Assembly: GCA_021804455.1 (NCBI GenBank)
Contig: JAJZHT010000035.1
Span: 1 to 10,131, forward strand
DNA from: Pseudomonadota bacterium
GTDB taxonomy: Bacteria > Pseudomonadota > Alphaproteobacteria > Paracaedibacterales > CAIULA01
Direction of reading: 5' to 3'
Length of the DNA: 10,131 nucleotides
Shown here in pieces: positions 1 to 8,702 of this stretch (positions are counted from its first letter, which is position 1; each line of letters opens with the position of its first letter). The notes beneath the pieces are model-generated. The model made no database searches, was not told where the DNA came from, and worked only from the letters and a program-made list of their open reading frames with translations. The translations under genes and the position numbers were made by a program.

Positions 1-100
1 CCTTTGTTTTGGTTTCAAAAAGGGGTTTTCTCTATCACCTAGGTTATTCCCTACTGTATCCCCAAAATCCTTACCAAATTATTAAATCTTGAAATTTATC
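1..100. other. Non-coding flank downstream of nuoI
   Basis: No gene is supported here. On the minus strand, where nuoJ would be expected next, there is no ATG codon, and I see no stable hairpin followed by a T-run, so neither a nuoJ start nor a terminator can be called. The operon may continue beyond the window edge after an unusually long gap, or it may end here. Confidence 0.4.
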
Positions 101-604
101 CTAAGAATTCGTGTCTGTATTCTTTTCTGCCAAGCGAGCCGCAATTTCCGTTTCCCAACGATCACCATTAGATAACAGTTTTTCTTTGGTATAGGTCAAT
201 TCATGGCGGGTAAGGGTAGAAAACTCAAAATTGGGACCCTCAACAATCGCATCAACAGGGCAAGCTTCTTCGCATAAGCCGCAATAAATACATTTTGTCA
301 TGTCAATATCATAGCGGGTGGTACGGCGACTGCCATCGTTTCGTGGCTCAGCCTCGATTACAATAGCTTGGGCGGGACAAACAGCCTCACATAATTTGCA
401 GGCAATGCATCGTTCCTCACCATTAGGATAACGCCTTAGAGCATGTTCACCACGAAAACGGGGACTTAACGGCCCTTTCTCATAAGGATAACGCAGGGTT
501 ACTTTGGGCTTAAAAAAATAACGTAGGGTTGTGGATAAACCACGCAGAATTTCCCATAAGCTCCAGGCTTGCAAATGGGATTGAAGGTGTTGCAACCACT
601 TCAT
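101..604 (-). CDS. nuoI: NADH-quinone oxidoreductase subunit I (NuoI, TYKY subunit)
   Basis: This is the ferredoxin-like subunit of complex I. It carries two [4Fe-4S] clusters (N6a and N6b) that pass electrons from NuoG to NuoB near the quinone site, on the cytoplasmic face of the membrane. The two cluster motifs are visible: C66-x2-C69-x2-C72-x3-C76-P ([12 protein letters not shown]) and C105-x2-C108-x2-C111-x3-C115-P ([12 protein letters not shown]). The segment [20 protein letters not shown] (about 26-45) is typical of alphaproteobacterial and mitochondrial homologues. The reading frame is open back to 682, but I chose ATG 604 (MKWLQHL). It gives 167 residues, the usual family size, and forms a TGATG overlap with the nuoH stop, which implies translational coupling. 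The extra upstream codons would lie inside nuoH and have no family resemblance. An in-frame GTG sits one codon earlier. The ribosome site is weak (a G-run about 9 bases upstream). The gene ends at TAG and shows no sign of damage. Confidence 0.96.
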   Translation of the reverse strand: MKWLQHLQSHLQAWSLWEILRGLSTTLRYFFKPKVTLRYPYEKGPLSPRFRGEHALRRYPNGEERCIACKLCEAVCPAQAIVIEAEPRNDGSRRTTRYDIDMTKCIYCGLCEEACPVDAIVEGPNFEFSTLTRHELTYTKEKLLSNGDRWETEIAARLAEKNTDTNS

Positions 605-1608
605 CACATTCGACCCCCATAAACTATCCAGGCCGAAATAATAACAACACCTCCCAACGATAAGGGTAAGAAAATTTTCCATCCCAAACGCATCAGTTGA
701 TCATAACGATAACGGGGCAAGGTGGCACGAATCCACAAAAACAAAAACAGGAACAAACAAATTTTCCCAATGAACCAAACAGGGGCAGGAATTTTTTGAG
801 AAAAAGGATGATCAAACAGAGGTAACCACCCCCCAAAAAACAAAAGAGTGTTCATGGCACTCATCAAAATCATATTACCGTATTCGCTAAGATAGAATAA
901 AGCATAACTAAAAGAGGAATATTCTACATTATAACCCGACACCAGTTCGGCCTCAGCCTCAGGTAAGTCGAAAGGGGTTCGATTGGTTTCTGCTAAGGAT
1001 GAGATAAAAAAAATAACAGCTAAAGGGAAAAGGGTTACCACAAACCAATGGTTTTTTTGAGCCAAAACAATTTTGCTAAGATTCAGGGATCCTGTGCACA
1101 AAACCACACCCACAATCACAAGACCAAGAGCAACCTCATAAGATATCATTTGGGCTGCGGATCGTAACCCCCCCAAAAAAGCATACTTTGAATTGCTTGA
1201 CCATCCGGCGATGATAATGCCATAGACACCCAAGGATGAAATGGCAAAAAGGTATAGGATGCCCACATTGATATTTGCAAACACCATTCCTGGACCAAAC
1301 GGAATAACTGCCCAGGCCGCCAAACTTAAAGTAAAACTTAAAACAGGGGCAAAGATAAATAAAAGCTTATCTGCACTTTGGGGAAGAATAATTTCCTTGT
1401 GTAAAAGTTTGATGCCATCGGCAATCGGCTGCAACAATCCAAAAGGCCCAGTTTGAGTGGGCCCAACACGCAGTTGCATAGAGGCCAAAACTTTTCTTTC
1501 CGCCAAGGTTAAGTAGGCAATACCAACAATTAAGGCCAACATACAGGCGATAATTTTAAAGCCCAAGAAAATAATAAGAATGACCGAATCAATCAACAAT
1601 GAATACAT
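604..1608 (-). CDS. nuoH: NADH-quinone oxidoreductase subunit H (NuoH, ND1 homologue)
   Basis: This is the membrane subunit of complex I that, with NuoB and NuoD, forms the quinone-access chamber and couples quinone reduction to proton pumping. The protein has 334 residues, the normal length, with about eight hydrophobic helices (for example 5-33, 83-105, 113-136, 152-172, 188-206, 235-260, 277-294 and 310-330). Family signatures seen are [15 protein letters not shown] (36-50), [19 protein letters not shown] (54-72), and [20 protein letters not shown] (206-225) followed by YNVEYSS, the acidic loop of the quinone chamber. The start at ATG 1608 has a good upstream site (AAGGAAG, about 8 bases away). 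The first 16 bases overlap the 3' end of nuoG, and the TGA stop shares one base with the nuoI start. No frameshift or missing key region is seen. Confidence 0.97.
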   Translation of the reverse strand: MYSLLIDSVILIIFLGFKIIACMLALIVGIAYLTLAERKVLASMQLRVGPTQTGPFGLLQPIADGIKLLHKEIILPQSADKLLFIFAPVLSFTLSLAAWAVIPFGPGMVFANINVGILYLFAISSLGVYGIIIAGWSSNSKYAFLGGLRSAAQMISYEVALGLVIVGVVLCTGSLNLSKIVLAQKNHWFVVTLFPLAVIFFISSLAETNRTPFDLPEAEAELVSGYNVEYSSFSYALFYLSEYGNMILMSAMNTLLFFGGWLPLFDHPFSQKIPAPVWFIGKICLFLFLFLWIRATLPRYRYDQLMRLGWKIFLPLSLGGVVIISAWIVYGGRM

Positions 1609-3695
1609 GACGTCACTTCCTTAGGCCTTTGATTGTGAAGGATCTCTTGAACACACGTCGCCATAGTAGGGGAAGATCGCGTAATGCTGTTGGTCATGTA
1701 AAAATTTTTGATGGGTAAATCAAAGCCCTGTGTCAAAAAAGGTGTTGCTTTGGTTTTGGGTAAAGGAACCCATGGATTTTGCAAAATTTCCCCCAACGCT
1801 TGAAAGGCCGGATGACTGTGTGCCAGGTCTTTTTGAACATCTTCAAGGGTTGTATATGGCAAAGGTTTTAAATTGAGAGCCGGGCAACAAGCCACTAAAG
1901 CATGAGAAAGAGCTGTAAGAATCCTCCAGTCTTCTTTAGCTTGACCAGGAGGGGAAACCGCTTGGACAGCCCGTTGAGCACGCCCTTCTGTATTGACATA
2001 GGTTGCTGTTTTTTCGGTATAGGCACATCCTGGCAAAATGACATCCGCTCTTTCCGCTCCCACATCCCCGTGATGACCCTGGTAAATAACAAAGGCTTTT
2101 CCAAACTCACCGGCCTGTCTCTCGTCAACTCCTAACAAATAAACCAGTTTAAGGGTGTTTTCTTGACAGGCTTTTAAGATATCAGGGGTTGCATACCCTG
2201 AAGGTCCAGGCACAAAACCAACGTCAAGCCCCCCAACCCTTGCCGCAGCTGTGTGCAGAACATTATAGCCGTTCCAGTTGAGCTGAATAAAGGGATAACG
2301 GTCTAATAAAGACTGACACACTGTTAATAAAGAAGCCGAATCAGGATTATTGAAAACCGCCTGTCCCAGAATGATCGCGGGCCTTTGAGCGTAGGCTAAA
2401 CGTTGGCTGAACGGATGGTCCTCCTTCAATAAAAGCTTCAAATCCAAAGGCTGATCACCTATCGCCCAATAGGGGTAAGTCAGCTCAACCTTAGGACCAA
2501 TCAAGCCAAAAGCCGCATTTTGTTTTAAAAAGGCTTGACGTAAGCGGGTATTGAATAAAGGCGCTTCATGACGAGGGTTCGTGCCAACCAAAAGAACACA
2601 GTCAGCTTGTTCTAGGCCCACAAGTGTTGTATTGGCTATATAGTGACAACGATGGTTAAAGGGAATTTGGGATCCATCCTGACGACAATCCAGATGAGGG
2701 CTTCCTAAATTTTGCCACAATCTTTTTAAAGCAAGTTGAGATTCACAATCAACCAAGTCACCGGAAAGAGCGGCAATCTGTTCCCCCTTCAGAGTTGATA
2801 AAACTTGCCCTATGGCTTGAAAGGCTTCCTCCCAGGAGCAAGGCTCTAACTTTCCTTGACGTCGTAAGTAAGGTTGATCAAGACGCTGATATTTCAGACC
2901 ATCATAGGAAAAACGACTGCGATCACTCAACCATTCTTGATTGATGGATTCTTCTAGTCGGGGTTGGATACGCATGACTTCACGATCACGAGTATCAATG
3001 CGAATCGCACTCCCTAAGGCATCCATAACGTCGACACTGGCTGTCTTTTTCCATTCCCACGAACGCCCTTGAAAAGCATAGGGTTTACTTGTCAAAGCAC
3101 CCACAGGGCAAATATCAATCATATTTCCAGATAACTCCGATTGAATTGCAGTATTCAAGGCATTGCTGATTTCCATGGTTTCACCTCGTCCCAAAGCAAC
3201 GAGTTCTGAAACACCCACAATTTCATCAGCAAAACGGATACAGCGTGTGCAGTGAATGCAACGCGTCATCACCGTTTTAATAAGGGGTCCCATATATTTA
3301 TCAGTTACAGCACGTTTATTCAGATCAAAACGACCCTGAGGCGGGCCATAATTGACAGTAAGATCTTGCAGATCACATTCTCCGCCCTGATCACAAATTG
3401 GACAGTCCAGGGGGTGATTAATCAAAAGAAATTCCAAGACATCTTGGCGTGCCTTTTCTACCATGGGACTGTTCGTGTGAAGAACCATCCCGTCACTTAC
3501 AGGCGTGGCGCAACTGGCCACAGGCTTGGCGACATTTTCAATTTCAACCAAGCACATACGGCAATTGCCTGCTATGGAAAGGCGAGGGTGGTAGCAAAAG
3601 TGCGGAACCTCTATCCCCTGTTGCTGGCACACCTGAAGAAGGGTTTTATGATTCTCAACCTGAAGAATTTGACCATTTAATGTAATTGTTACCAT
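1593..3695 (-). CDS. nuoG: NADH-quinone oxidoreductase subunit G (NuoG, 75 kDa subunit)
   Basis: This is the largest peripheral-arm subunit, relaying electrons from NuoF towards NuoI through Fe-S clusters. It has 700 residues. The N-terminal ferredoxin domain has the [2Fe-2S] N1b ligands C34, C45, C48 and C62. The next segment, [19 protein letters not shown] (93-111), supplies the His-plus-three-Cys N5 ligands H94, C98, C101 and C107. RCIHCTRC (145-152) with C196 in DICPVGALT gives N4. From about residue 220 to the end is the molybdopterin-oxidoreductase-like domain, which carries no cofactor in complex I. The extra N7 cysteine motif of E. coli or Thermus is not evident, which fits the alphaproteobacterial/mitochondrial type. 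ATG 3695 (MVTITLNGQ) matches the family start, but it is preceded by a run of eight T and no clear Shine-Dalgarno, so initiation probably relies on coupling to the ORF ending 10 bases upstream. The last residues (TSCIHC) are encoded partly inside the overlap with nuoH. Confidence 0.97.
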   Translation of the reverse strand: MVTITLNGQILQVENHKTLLQVCQQQGIEVPHFCYHPRLSIAGNCRMCLVEIENVAKPVASCATPVSDGMVLHTNSPMVEKARQDVLEFLLINHPLDCPICDQGGECDLQDLTVNYGPPQGRFDLNKRAVTDKYMGPLIKTVMTRCIHCTRCIRFADEIVGVSELVALGRGETMEISNALNTAIQSELSGNMIDICPVGALTSKPYAFQGRSWEWKKTASVDVMDALGSAIRIDTRDREVMRIQPRLEESINQEWLSDRSRFSYDGLKYQRLDQPYLRRQGKLEPCSWEEAFQAIGQVLSTLKGEQIAALSGDLVDCESQLALKRLWQNLGSPHLDCRQDGSQIPFNHRCHYIANTTLVGLEQADCVLLVGTNPRHEAPLFNTRLRQAFLKQNAAFGLIGPKVELTYPYWAIGDQPLDLKLLLKEDHPFSQRLAYAQRPAIILGQAVFNNPDSASLLTVCQSLLDRYPFIQLNWNGYNVLHTAAARVGGLDVGFVPGPSGYATPDILKACQENTLKLVYLLGVDERQAGEFGKAFVIYQGHHGDVGAERADVILPGCAYTEKTATYVNTEGRAQRAVQAVSPPGQAKEDWRILTALSHALVACCPALNLKPLPYTTLEDVQKDLAHSHPAFQALGEILQNPWVPLPKTKATPFLTQGFDLPIKNFYMTNSITRSSPTMATCVQEILHNQRPKEVTSCIHC

Positions 3696-3705
3696 AAAAA
3701 AAACT

Positions 3706-4068
3706 TTAACTATGATGACTTCTTCGAATGATTAAAACGTGAATCATCAAAAGAAAGAAACTGAGTATAACAGCCGTTCCAGAATCAATAAGACGCGTCT
3801 TATTCTGTTTTAATTGAATGGCTTTGTCTTCTGCAATTTCAGCTTGTCGCATCGATTCTATTTGTTCGGTAGTTATATTTTTAAGGTTTTCTCGTTTGAT
3901 ATATTCACTTTTTGTAAGGCCAAACGAAGGAGTATACCTGTCTTCAAAATAAAAAGTATCCAGTCCTTTTGAAATAAGACCTGCTGTTGAGAAAAGAAGG
4001 TAAATAACCAAAAAGAAACAAACCAAATAACAGTAGATAATTTTAATAAGTTTAGGGTGTAACGACAT
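3706..4068 (-). CDS. Unrecognised two-helix membrane protein between nuoF and nuoG
   Basis: I do not recognise this 120-residue protein. It has two hydrophobic helices, about 7-29 (rich in Ile, Leu, Tyr and Phe, with C13 and C17) and about 96-115. They flank a polar, charged stretch of about 65 residues containing FYFEDRYTPSFG (39-50) and a Glu/Lys/Gln-rich part (58-92) that may be helical. Basic residues before helix 1 (K6, K9) and after helix 2 (RRSHH) predict both ends in the cytoplasm and the middle in the periplasm. It is likely a real gene. It has a strong ribosome site (AAGGAGAT, about 5 bases before ATG), fills the gap between nuoF (22 bases) and nuoG (10 bases) on the same strand, and has a clean membrane-protein pattern. 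It is not one of the 14 core subunits. Possible roles such as an accessory or assembly protein of complex I rest only on position. Confidence 0.8.
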   Translation of the reverse strand: MSLHPKLIKIIYCYLVCFFLVIYLLFSTAGLISKGLDTFYFEDRYTPSFGLTKSEYIKRENLKNITTEQIESMRQAEIAEDKAIQLKQNKTRLIDSGTAVILSFFLLMIHVLIIRRSHHS

Positions 4069-4090
4069 AAGAATCTCCTTTTGAAGTTTG

Positions 4091-5350
4091 TTACGATAAA
4101 AGGCGTTGTTCGATCTCTGATCGAAAATGACGAATTAAGCCTTGCACAGGCCAAGCAGCAGCATCTCCTAGAGCGCAAATAGTATGCCCTTCTATTTGAT
4201 GAGTGATTGCTTCTAACCGATCAATATCGTGGGATTGACCCTGTCCCTTGGCCAAACGGTCCATCATACGCCAGATCCAGCCTGTTCCTTCACGACATGG
4301 ACTACACTGTCCACAGCTTTCATGCATATAAAATTTACTTAATCTTGCAATCGCCTTAATAATATCTGTACTTTGATCCATAACAATAACGGCAGCTGTC
4401 CCAAGGCCTGTATGTTCATTTTTAAGACTATCAAAATCCATCAAGACATCATCACAGACAGATTTTGGAATAAGAGGGACGGAAGATCCACCAGGAATCA
4501 CAGCTTTGAGGTTTTCCCATCCCCCTCTAACACCTCCGGCGTGTTTATCAATCAACTCTCGCAAAGAAATGCCCATTTCTTCCTCAACATTACAAGGTTT
4601 ATGGACATGGCCTGAGATGGAAAAAATTTTAGTTCCTGTATTATGAGGACGTCCCAAACTGGAAAACCAGGAAGCTCCCCTTCTTAAGATAGTGGGGACA
4701 ACGGCGATAGTTTCTACATTATTAATAGTGGTGGGGCATTGATAAAGACCAGACTGGGCGGGGAAAGGCGGCTTAAGGCGGGGCATCCCTTTTTTCCCTT
4801 CCAGACTTTCTAACAAAGCTGTTTCTTCCCCGCAAATATAGGCACCCGCCCCTCGGTGGATATAAACATCAAAATCCCATCCTGAACCGGCAGCATTTTT
4901 TCCCAACAGACCTTGTTGATAAGCCTCATCAATGGCTTGTTGAAGGCATTGGCTTTCAACAAAATACTCCCCACGAATATAAATGTAGCAAGTATGCGCT
5001 TGTATCGCAAAACCCGCCAACAAAGCCCCTTCTAGCAATTTATGAGGTTCATGGCGTAAGATATCCCGGTCTTTACAGGTTCCTGGTTCACTTTCATCAG
5101 CGTTAATGATCAGGTACGAAGGGCGTTTTTCGGTGGGGCTAGGCATAAAACTCCATTTAGTGCCTGTGGAAAATCCAGCCCCGCCCCGTCCTCTTAGATC
5201 AGAGGACTTAATTTCATGAATAATCCATTCAGAGCCCTTTTCTAAGAACTTTTTGGTCTGATCCCAATCACCCCTTTTTTGAGCTTCCTTTAATGTAAAA
5301 GCCTCTTCACCCTGCAAATTTAAGAAAATCCGATCTTCAGCTTTCAGCAT
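4091..5350 (-). CDS. nuoF: NADH-quinone oxidoreductase subunit F (NuoF, 51 kDa NADH/FMN subunit)
   Basis: This is the NADH-oxidising subunit of complex I. It binds NADH and FMN and holds the [4Fe-4S] cluster N3. The protein has 419 residues, the normal length. Seen in order: the glycine-rich nucleotide loop [15 protein letters not shown] (52-66); the FMN/NADH segment [13 protein letters not shown] (83-95); [19 protein letters not shown] (167-185); the [20 protein letters not shown] block (194-213); and the N3 ligands C346, C349 and C352 ([12 protein letters not shown]) with C392 ([12 protein letters not shown]). ATG 5350 is preceded by AGAGGAAG and shares one base with the nuoE stop (TAATG), the usual coupling of these two subunits, which act together as the flavoprotein module. 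It is followed after 22 bases by the unknown membrane-protein gene instead of directly by nuoG. All cofactor residues are present. Confidence 0.98.
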   Translation of the reverse strand: MLKAEDRIFLNLQGEEAFTLKEAQKRGDWDQTKKFLEKGSEWIIHEIKSSDLRGRGGAGFSTGTKWSFMPSPTEKRPSYLIINADESEPGTCKDRDILRHEPHKLLEGALLAGFAIQAHTCYIYIRGEYFVESQCLQQAIDEAYQQGLLGKNAAGSGWDFDVYIHRGAGAYICGEETALLESLEGKKGMPRLKPPFPAQSGLYQCPTTINNVETIAVVPTILRRGASWFSSLGRPHNTGTKIFSISGHVHKPCNVEEEMGISLRELIDKHAGGVRGGWENLKAVIPGGSSVPLIPKSVCDDVLMDFDSLKNEHTGLGTAAVIVMDQSTDIIKAIARLSKFYMHESCGQCSPCREGTGWIWRMMDRLAKGQGQSHDIDRLEAITHQIEGHTICALGDAAAWPVQGLIRHFRSEIEQRLLS

Positions 5351-5853
5351 TAGGATTCTTCCTCTTTTGCAAGGTTTTTCAAAATTTCAACCAAGGTATA
5401 AGGTGTTAGATTTTCGTAAATAGTATCATTAATTTGCACAACAGGGGCATGGATACAAGCCCCCAAGCATTCAACTTCGTTTAAAGTAAATAATTGATCA
5501 GAAGTTGTTTCCTGAAGATTAATTCCTAGATGTTCTGTGCAGGCCTGTCTTAACTCATCACTACCCCGCAACCAGCAGGGGGTTGTACCGCAAATTTGGA
5601 CATGGTGTTTACCAACGGGCTTCAGATGAAACAGGGAATAAAAACTAGCCACTTCAAAAGCCTTTAAAAAGGGAATTTCCAAAAAGGCAGCAATGGCTTC
5701 AATGGCAGGTTGAGAAAGCCAACCTTGAAGCTGTCTTTGAGCCAAATCCAATAAAGGTACCAAGGCACTTTGACGATGCGTAGCCGGATATTTTTTAAGG
5801 ATTTCCTCGGCTTTTATCTGATTTTCTGGCGTAAAAGAAAAGGAGTCTGTCAT
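5350..5853 (-). CDS. nuoE: NADH-quinone oxidoreductase subunit E (NuoE, 24 kDa subunit)
   Basis: This is the small subunit of the NADH-dehydrogenase module. It has a thioredoxin-like fold holding the [2Fe-2S] cluster N1a, next to the FMN in NuoF. The protein has 167 residues. The N-terminal helical part (about 8-75, with the family stretch [11 protein letters not shown] at 65-75) precedes the cluster domain. The four ligands follow the family spacing: C88-x4-C93 (ICGTTPC) and C129-x3-C133 (ECLGAC). ATG 5853 lies in an ATGA overlap with the nuoD stop and has an upstream GGAGAAA site about 9 bases away. The stop shares a base with the nuoF start. Nothing is missing or unusual, although the C-terminus is slightly short and acidic (KEEES). 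Confidence 0.97.
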   Translation of the reverse strand: MTDSFSFTPENQIKAEEILKKYPATHRQSALVPLLDLAQRQLQGWLSQPAIEAIAAFLEIPFLKAFEVASFYSLFHLKPVGKHHVQICGTTPCWLRGSDELRQACTEHLGINLQETTSDQLFTLNEVECLGACIHAPVVQINDTIYENLTPYTLVEILKNLAKEEES

Positions 5854-7016
5854 CGATCAATTTCTCCAAAGACGATGTCCAAAGACCCAATAATGGCAAC
5901 AACATCGGCCAGCATGTGATTTCTTGTTATCATATCAAGGGCTTGTAAAAAAGCAAACCCTGGTGGTCTGATTTTACAACGATAGGGTTTGTTTGTACCA
6001 TCAGCTACCAGATAAACTCCAAATTCTCCCTTAGGAGCTTCAACCGCCACATAAACTTCACCCGCAGGAACATGGAATCCTTCGCTGTATAATTTAAAAT
6101 GCTGAATTAACGCCTCCATGGACTGCTTCATCTCATCCTTTTTAGGAGGGCAAATGTGAGGAAAGTCGCTGAGAATAGGGCCCTTGGGAATTTGGATAAG
6201 GCATTGTTCGACCAACCTAAGACTTTGACGCATTTCTTCCATACGAACCAAATAACGATCATAACAATCGCCATGTTTTCCGACAGGAATATCAAATTCC
6301 AATTGCTCATAAATCTCATAAGGCTGGCTTTTTCGTAAATCCCACGCCACGTTGCTAGCCCGTAAAACGGGGCCAGAAAATCCCCATTCAATCGCTTGAT
6401 CGGCGCTGACGATCCCAATATCGACGCTTCGTTGCTTAAAAATACGGTTTTCGGTAAGTAAATTATCAAGATCATCGATAATTTTAGGGAATCGTTCACA
6501 GAAAACAGCGATATCTTCTAAAAGACCTTCTGGTAAATCATGGTGAACACCTCCAGGACGGATATAACTGGCATGAAGGCGAGCTCCGCTGGCCCGCTCA
6601 TAAAACCCCATCAGAATTTCACGCTCTTCAAAAAGCCATAAAAAGGGAGTAATAGCCCCCACGTCCATAGCGTAAGTTCCGATATTCAAAAGATGATTAA
6701 GAATACGGGTAAGTTCACAAAATAAAACGCGAATATATTGGGCACGTAAGGGGGGCGTAATGTTAAGCAATTTTTCAATGGCCAAAACAAAAGCATGTTC
6801 TTGATTAATGGGCGAGACGTAATCGAGGCGATCAAAATAAGGAATGGCCTGCAGATACGTTTTGTGTTCAATCAGTTTTTCCGTACCCCTGTGTAAAAAA
6901 CCGATATGCGGATCAGATCGCTGAACAATCTCTCCTTCTAATTCCATAATAAGGCGTAAAACACCATGAGCCGCAGGATGCTGGGGTCCAAAATTCATAA
7001 CATACCGTTCACGCAT
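5850..7016 (-). CDS. nuoD: NADH-quinone oxidoreductase subunit D (NuoD, 49 kDa subunit)
   Basis: This peripheral-arm subunit, together with NuoB, forms the quinone-reduction site. It descends from [NiFe]-hydrogenase large subunits but lacks the metal ligands. The protein has 388 residues, close to other alphaproteobacterial NuoD. The N-terminal motif [11 protein letters not shown] (8-18) carries the quinone-site histidines, and the tyrosine of FDRLDYVS (Y66) corresponds to the quinone-binding tyrosine known from other complex I structures. Other signatures are [10 protein letters not shown] (41-50), [10 protein letters not shown] (101-110), [18 protein letters not shown] (145-162) and the conserved end [15 protein letters not shown] 7016 is preceded by GAGGAG at 7 bases and overlaps the nuoC 3' end by 8 bases, so NuoC and NuoD are separate proteins here, unlike the fused NuoCD of E. 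coli. Confidence 0.98.
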   Translation of the reverse strand: MRERYVMNFGPQHPAAHGVLRLIMELEGEIVQRSDPHIGFLHRGTEKLIEHKTYLQAIPYFDRLDYVSPINQEHAFVLAIEKLLNITPPLRAQYIRVLFCELTRILNHLLNIGTYAMDVGAITPFLWLFEEREILMGFYERASGARLHASYIRPGGVHHDLPEGLLEDIAVFCERFPKIIDDLDNLLTENRIFKQRSVDIGIVSADQAIEWGFSGPVLRASNVAWDLRKSQPYEIYEQLEFDIPVGKHGDCYDRYLVRMEEMRQSLRLVEQCLIQIPKGPILSDFPHICPPKKDEMKQSMEALIQHFKLYSEGFHVPAGEVYVAVEAPKGEFGVYLVADGTNKPYRCKIRPPGFAFLQALDMITRNHMLADVVAIIGSLDIVFGEIDR

Positions 7017-7614
7017 GCGCGGACTCCTCTAGGGCTGCTGGTTTTCCTTCCCAAGGACTTAAAAAATCAAAACTTCGATAGGGTTGGCTTAAATGAACAG
7101 GTTCGTGAACCACTCTCTCTAATTCAGAATCATAGCGAACTTGGGTATAACCCGTTAGAGGAAAGTCTTTCCGTAAGGGATGTCCTCCAAAAGTATAATC
7201 TGTCAAAATTCTTCTAAGGTCAGGATGCTCATCAAAGGGGATACCAAAAAGATCCCATACCTCACGTTCGTACCAATTAGCACAGCTAAAAACCGATGTA
7301 ATGCTGCTGACAGAGGTCTCTAATCCAGTATGGATTTTAACACAAAGACGTCGGTTATGTTTATGGCTTAAAAGGTTGTAGATAAGCTCAAAACGTTGAG
7401 AGGCCTTAGGGTAATCGATAACTGTTATATCAATGAGCTGGCGAAAATCACACTGGGGATGATCCCGTAGAATCGTCACGGTTCGTGCAATAGAAGCGGT
7501 ATAAACAAAAAGAACAGGATTTTGGCAGGATCCTTCTATTTTGATTAAATCAGGACCGAGTAATTGGGGTAAAAGCTCAGTCAACGATACAAAAGGTGTT
7601 GGTCGCGAAGGCAT
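7009..7614 (-). CDS. nuoC: NADH-quinone oxidoreductase subunit C (NuoC, 30 kDa subunit)
   Basis: This connecting-module subunit of complex I packs against NuoD and has no cofactor. The protein has 201 residues. The family block is complete: [20 protein letters not shown] (114-133), then [20 protein letters not shown] (134-153) and GYTQVRYD (155-162). ATG 7614 is the only plausible start, because an in-frame TAA lies a few codons upstream. The ribosome site is weak (GGGT directly upstream). It is the first nuo gene of the cluster, with its own promoter about 40 bases upstream. nuoA and nuoB, its usual upstream partners, are absent from the rest of the window. Confidence 0.96.
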   Translation of the reverse strand: MPSRPTPFVSLTELLPQLLGPDLIKIEGSCQNPVLFVYTASIARTVTILRDHPQCDFRQLIDITVIDYPKASQRFELIYNLLSHKHNRRLCVKIHTGLETSVSSITSVFSCANWYEREVWDLFGIPFDEHPDLRRILTDYTFGGHPLRKDFPLTGYTQVRYDSELERVVHEPVHLSQPYRSFDFLSPWEGKPAALEESAHA

Positions 7615-7651
7615 AACCCAAAATACTTTTTATACAAAAACAGCTTTCCTC

Positions 7652-7679
7652 AGTATATCGTTCTGGGCCTTTTGGTCAA
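7652..7679 (-). promoter_or_regulatory. Sigma70-type promoter of the nuoC-I operon
   Basis: Reading the minus strand, a -35 box TTGACC (7674-7679) is separated by 16 bases from a -10 box TATACT (7652-7657). Each differs from consensus at one position. Transcription would start near 7645, giving a leader of about 30 bases before nuoC. It lies in the gap directly upstream of nuoC, in the right orientation, and explains how the cluster can be expressed without nuoAB. Prediction by eye only. Confidence 0.6.
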
Positions 7680-7680
7680 G

Positions 7681-7755
7681 TCACAGGTTTCTTCCTGTAC
7701 CAAGATACAGGCAGTTGCAAAATGTAAGCGGACGAATTTGAGCCTTTTCCTTCAT
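7681..7755 (-). CDS. Possible 24-codon ORF coupled to the GrpB-GNAT stop
   Basis: An ATG overlaps the GrpB-GNAT stop as ATGA and opens a 24-codon frame (begins MKEKAQIRP, ends TGRNL, stop TGA). The overlap copies the junction style of the three genes upstream. Against it, the peptide resembles nothing I know, has no hydrophobic segment, and contains the inverted arms, so the DNA may be regulatory instead. It could be the stub of a lost cargo gene. I consider it more likely not a functional gene. Confidence 0.15.
   Translation of the reverse strand: MKEKAQIRPLTFCNCLYLGTGRNL
7682..7714. repeat. Three alternating inverted arms upstream of the nuoC promoter
   Basis: On the plus strand the arms are CACAGG (7682-7687), CCTGTA (7694-7699) and TACAGG (7706-7711), each starting exactly 12 bases after the previous one. 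The second and third arms form a perfect 6-bp inverted repeat with a 6-base spacer, extendable to 8 of 9 positions. The first and second share a 5-bp inverted repeat, also with a 6-base spacer. The set ends 2 bases from the -35 box, so it could be a multi-half-site operator or activator site. In read-through RNA it could instead form two mutually exclusive hairpins. No T-run follows, so it is not a simple terminator. Confidence 0.4.
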
Positions 7756-8702
7756 AACCGCTTTCCTACAGGAATAATATCATTTGGATCCGATTCATGA
7801 CCCTCAAGGTCATCAAATGGCACGTCTGTATAGCCGTTTTTGAGGTAGAACCTTAAACTGCTTTGTCTGGATTTCGCATGAATGATTTTAATACCTAAAC
7901 TTTTCAGCCACTTCTCTATAAGCGCCAAAAACTCGCTGCCAACGTTTTGATTTCGCTTATCTTCATCAACAGCAATAATACGAATCACGGCTCTTTTATC
8001 CGAGCTAAACTGAATATGAGTGTATCCAATAATCTTTGTGCCTCGATAGAGAACGAGATGAACATGCTCTTCGTGGTTAAAGGCCCCTGCGTAAGGATCA
8101 TCCATGCCATAAGGGCCAAAGAAATAAGTGTCACGGAAATGCCTAGCAGCAGCCCACTCTGTACCATCATTACATTTAAGCATGCGAATTCTCTTAAATC
8201 CGGCTTCTCTCAAAATCTCTCTAATAAAATTACCTTTGCGGAGTGTGTAATTCGTAAAAGGTGAATTCCCTTTATGAAACGATGATTCGTCTTGGATCAG
8301 CTCTTCTTTAAGATGGGCGTAATCATCTCTTCTCTTTGGATGATCTCGCAGGTAATCCCTAAACATCAGGTTTAATTCGATTTCTGGATGAGATTCTTCA
8401 TATACATGGAGGTTCAAATCGATCTCTCCTCGCTTACTAAAGCCATAATGCAAGGGGATATTATATTCACCACGATACTGAAGACCTATTTTTTCGAGTT
8501 GATCACGAGCTGATAAGGGATCTTGAACCACAGCAATCGCATCAATTTTAGGCTTAGAAGCCAAACCTGGTACTGACGTTGAACCAATATGGTGAATCGT
8601 TACACAATTATCGCCTAATGCTTCTTTAATAAGCGCGGCTTCCTTTTCATAAATATGAGGCCAACTGGGATCATAGGGGACGACTTCAATAATTTTCTTC
8701 AT
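7752..8702 (-). CDS. GrpB-family nucleotidyltransferase-fold domain fused to GNAT acetyltransferase
   Basis: This is a two-domain cytoplasmic protein of 316 residues. Residues 1-165 are a GrpB/UPF0157 domain, a nucleotidyltransferase-like fold of unknown substrate. The strand-loop IHHIGSTSVPGLASKPKID (36-54) carries the GS and distal Asp pattern (G40, S41, D54), and the later FRDYLRDHP (114-122) and YAHLKEEL segments are typical. Residues about 172-316 form a GNAT domain: acceptor-side strand HVHLVLYRGTKIIGYTHIQF (213-232), motif A region VIRIIAVDEDKRNQNVGSEF (239-258) and C-terminal FYLKNGYTDVPFDD (285-298). In motif A the usual RxxGxG reads R250-N-Q-N253-V-G255, so the first glycine of the acetyl-CoA pyrophosphate loop is Asn. 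Such GrpB-GNAT fusions occur elsewhere in bacteria, but their reaction is not established to my knowledge. It is the last full gene of a three-gene operon, with an ATGA overlap to the GNAT gene upstream. A GAGAAAAGAG stretch serves as ribosome site. Confidence 0.9.
   Translation of the reverse strand: MKKIIEVVPYDPSWPHIYEKEAALIKEALGDNCVTIHHIGSTSVPGLASKPKIDAIAVVQDPLSARDQLEKIGLQYRGEYNIPLHYGFSKRGEIDLNLHVYEESHPEIELNLMFRDYLRDHPKRRDDYAHLKEELIQDESSFHKGNSPFTNYTLRKGNFIREILREAGFKRIRMLKCNDGTEWAAARHFRDTYFFGPYGMDDPYAGAFNHEEHVHLVLYRGTKIIGYTHIQFSSDKRAVIRIIAVDEDKRNQNVGSEFLALIEKWLKSLGIKIIHAKSRQSSLRFYLKNGYTDVPFDDLEGHESDPNDIIPVGKRL

Noticed and set aside
605..682. Upstream extension of nuoI by 26 codons to an ATG at 682
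   Set aside because: It lies wholly inside the nuoH 3' end, has no family similarity, and ATG 604 gives the normal NuoI length and a TGATG junction.
3252..3680. Plus-strand open frame of 142 codons
   Set aside because: It is antisense to the Fe-S region of nuoG, which is fully conserved. The frame has no recognisable motifs and is a shadow of the real gene.
3873..4178. Minus-strand open frame of 101 codons across the nuoF end and the unknown membrane-protein gene
   Set aside because: It overlaps both in another frame, and its start lies within conserved nuoF sequence. The 3706-4068 frame has the strong ribosome site and membrane-protein pattern.
7615..7750. Remnant of nuoB or of a second attachment site before nuoC
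   Set aside because: No NuoB-like peptide appears in any frame I read, and no copy of the tRNA-Ser 3' end is visible there.
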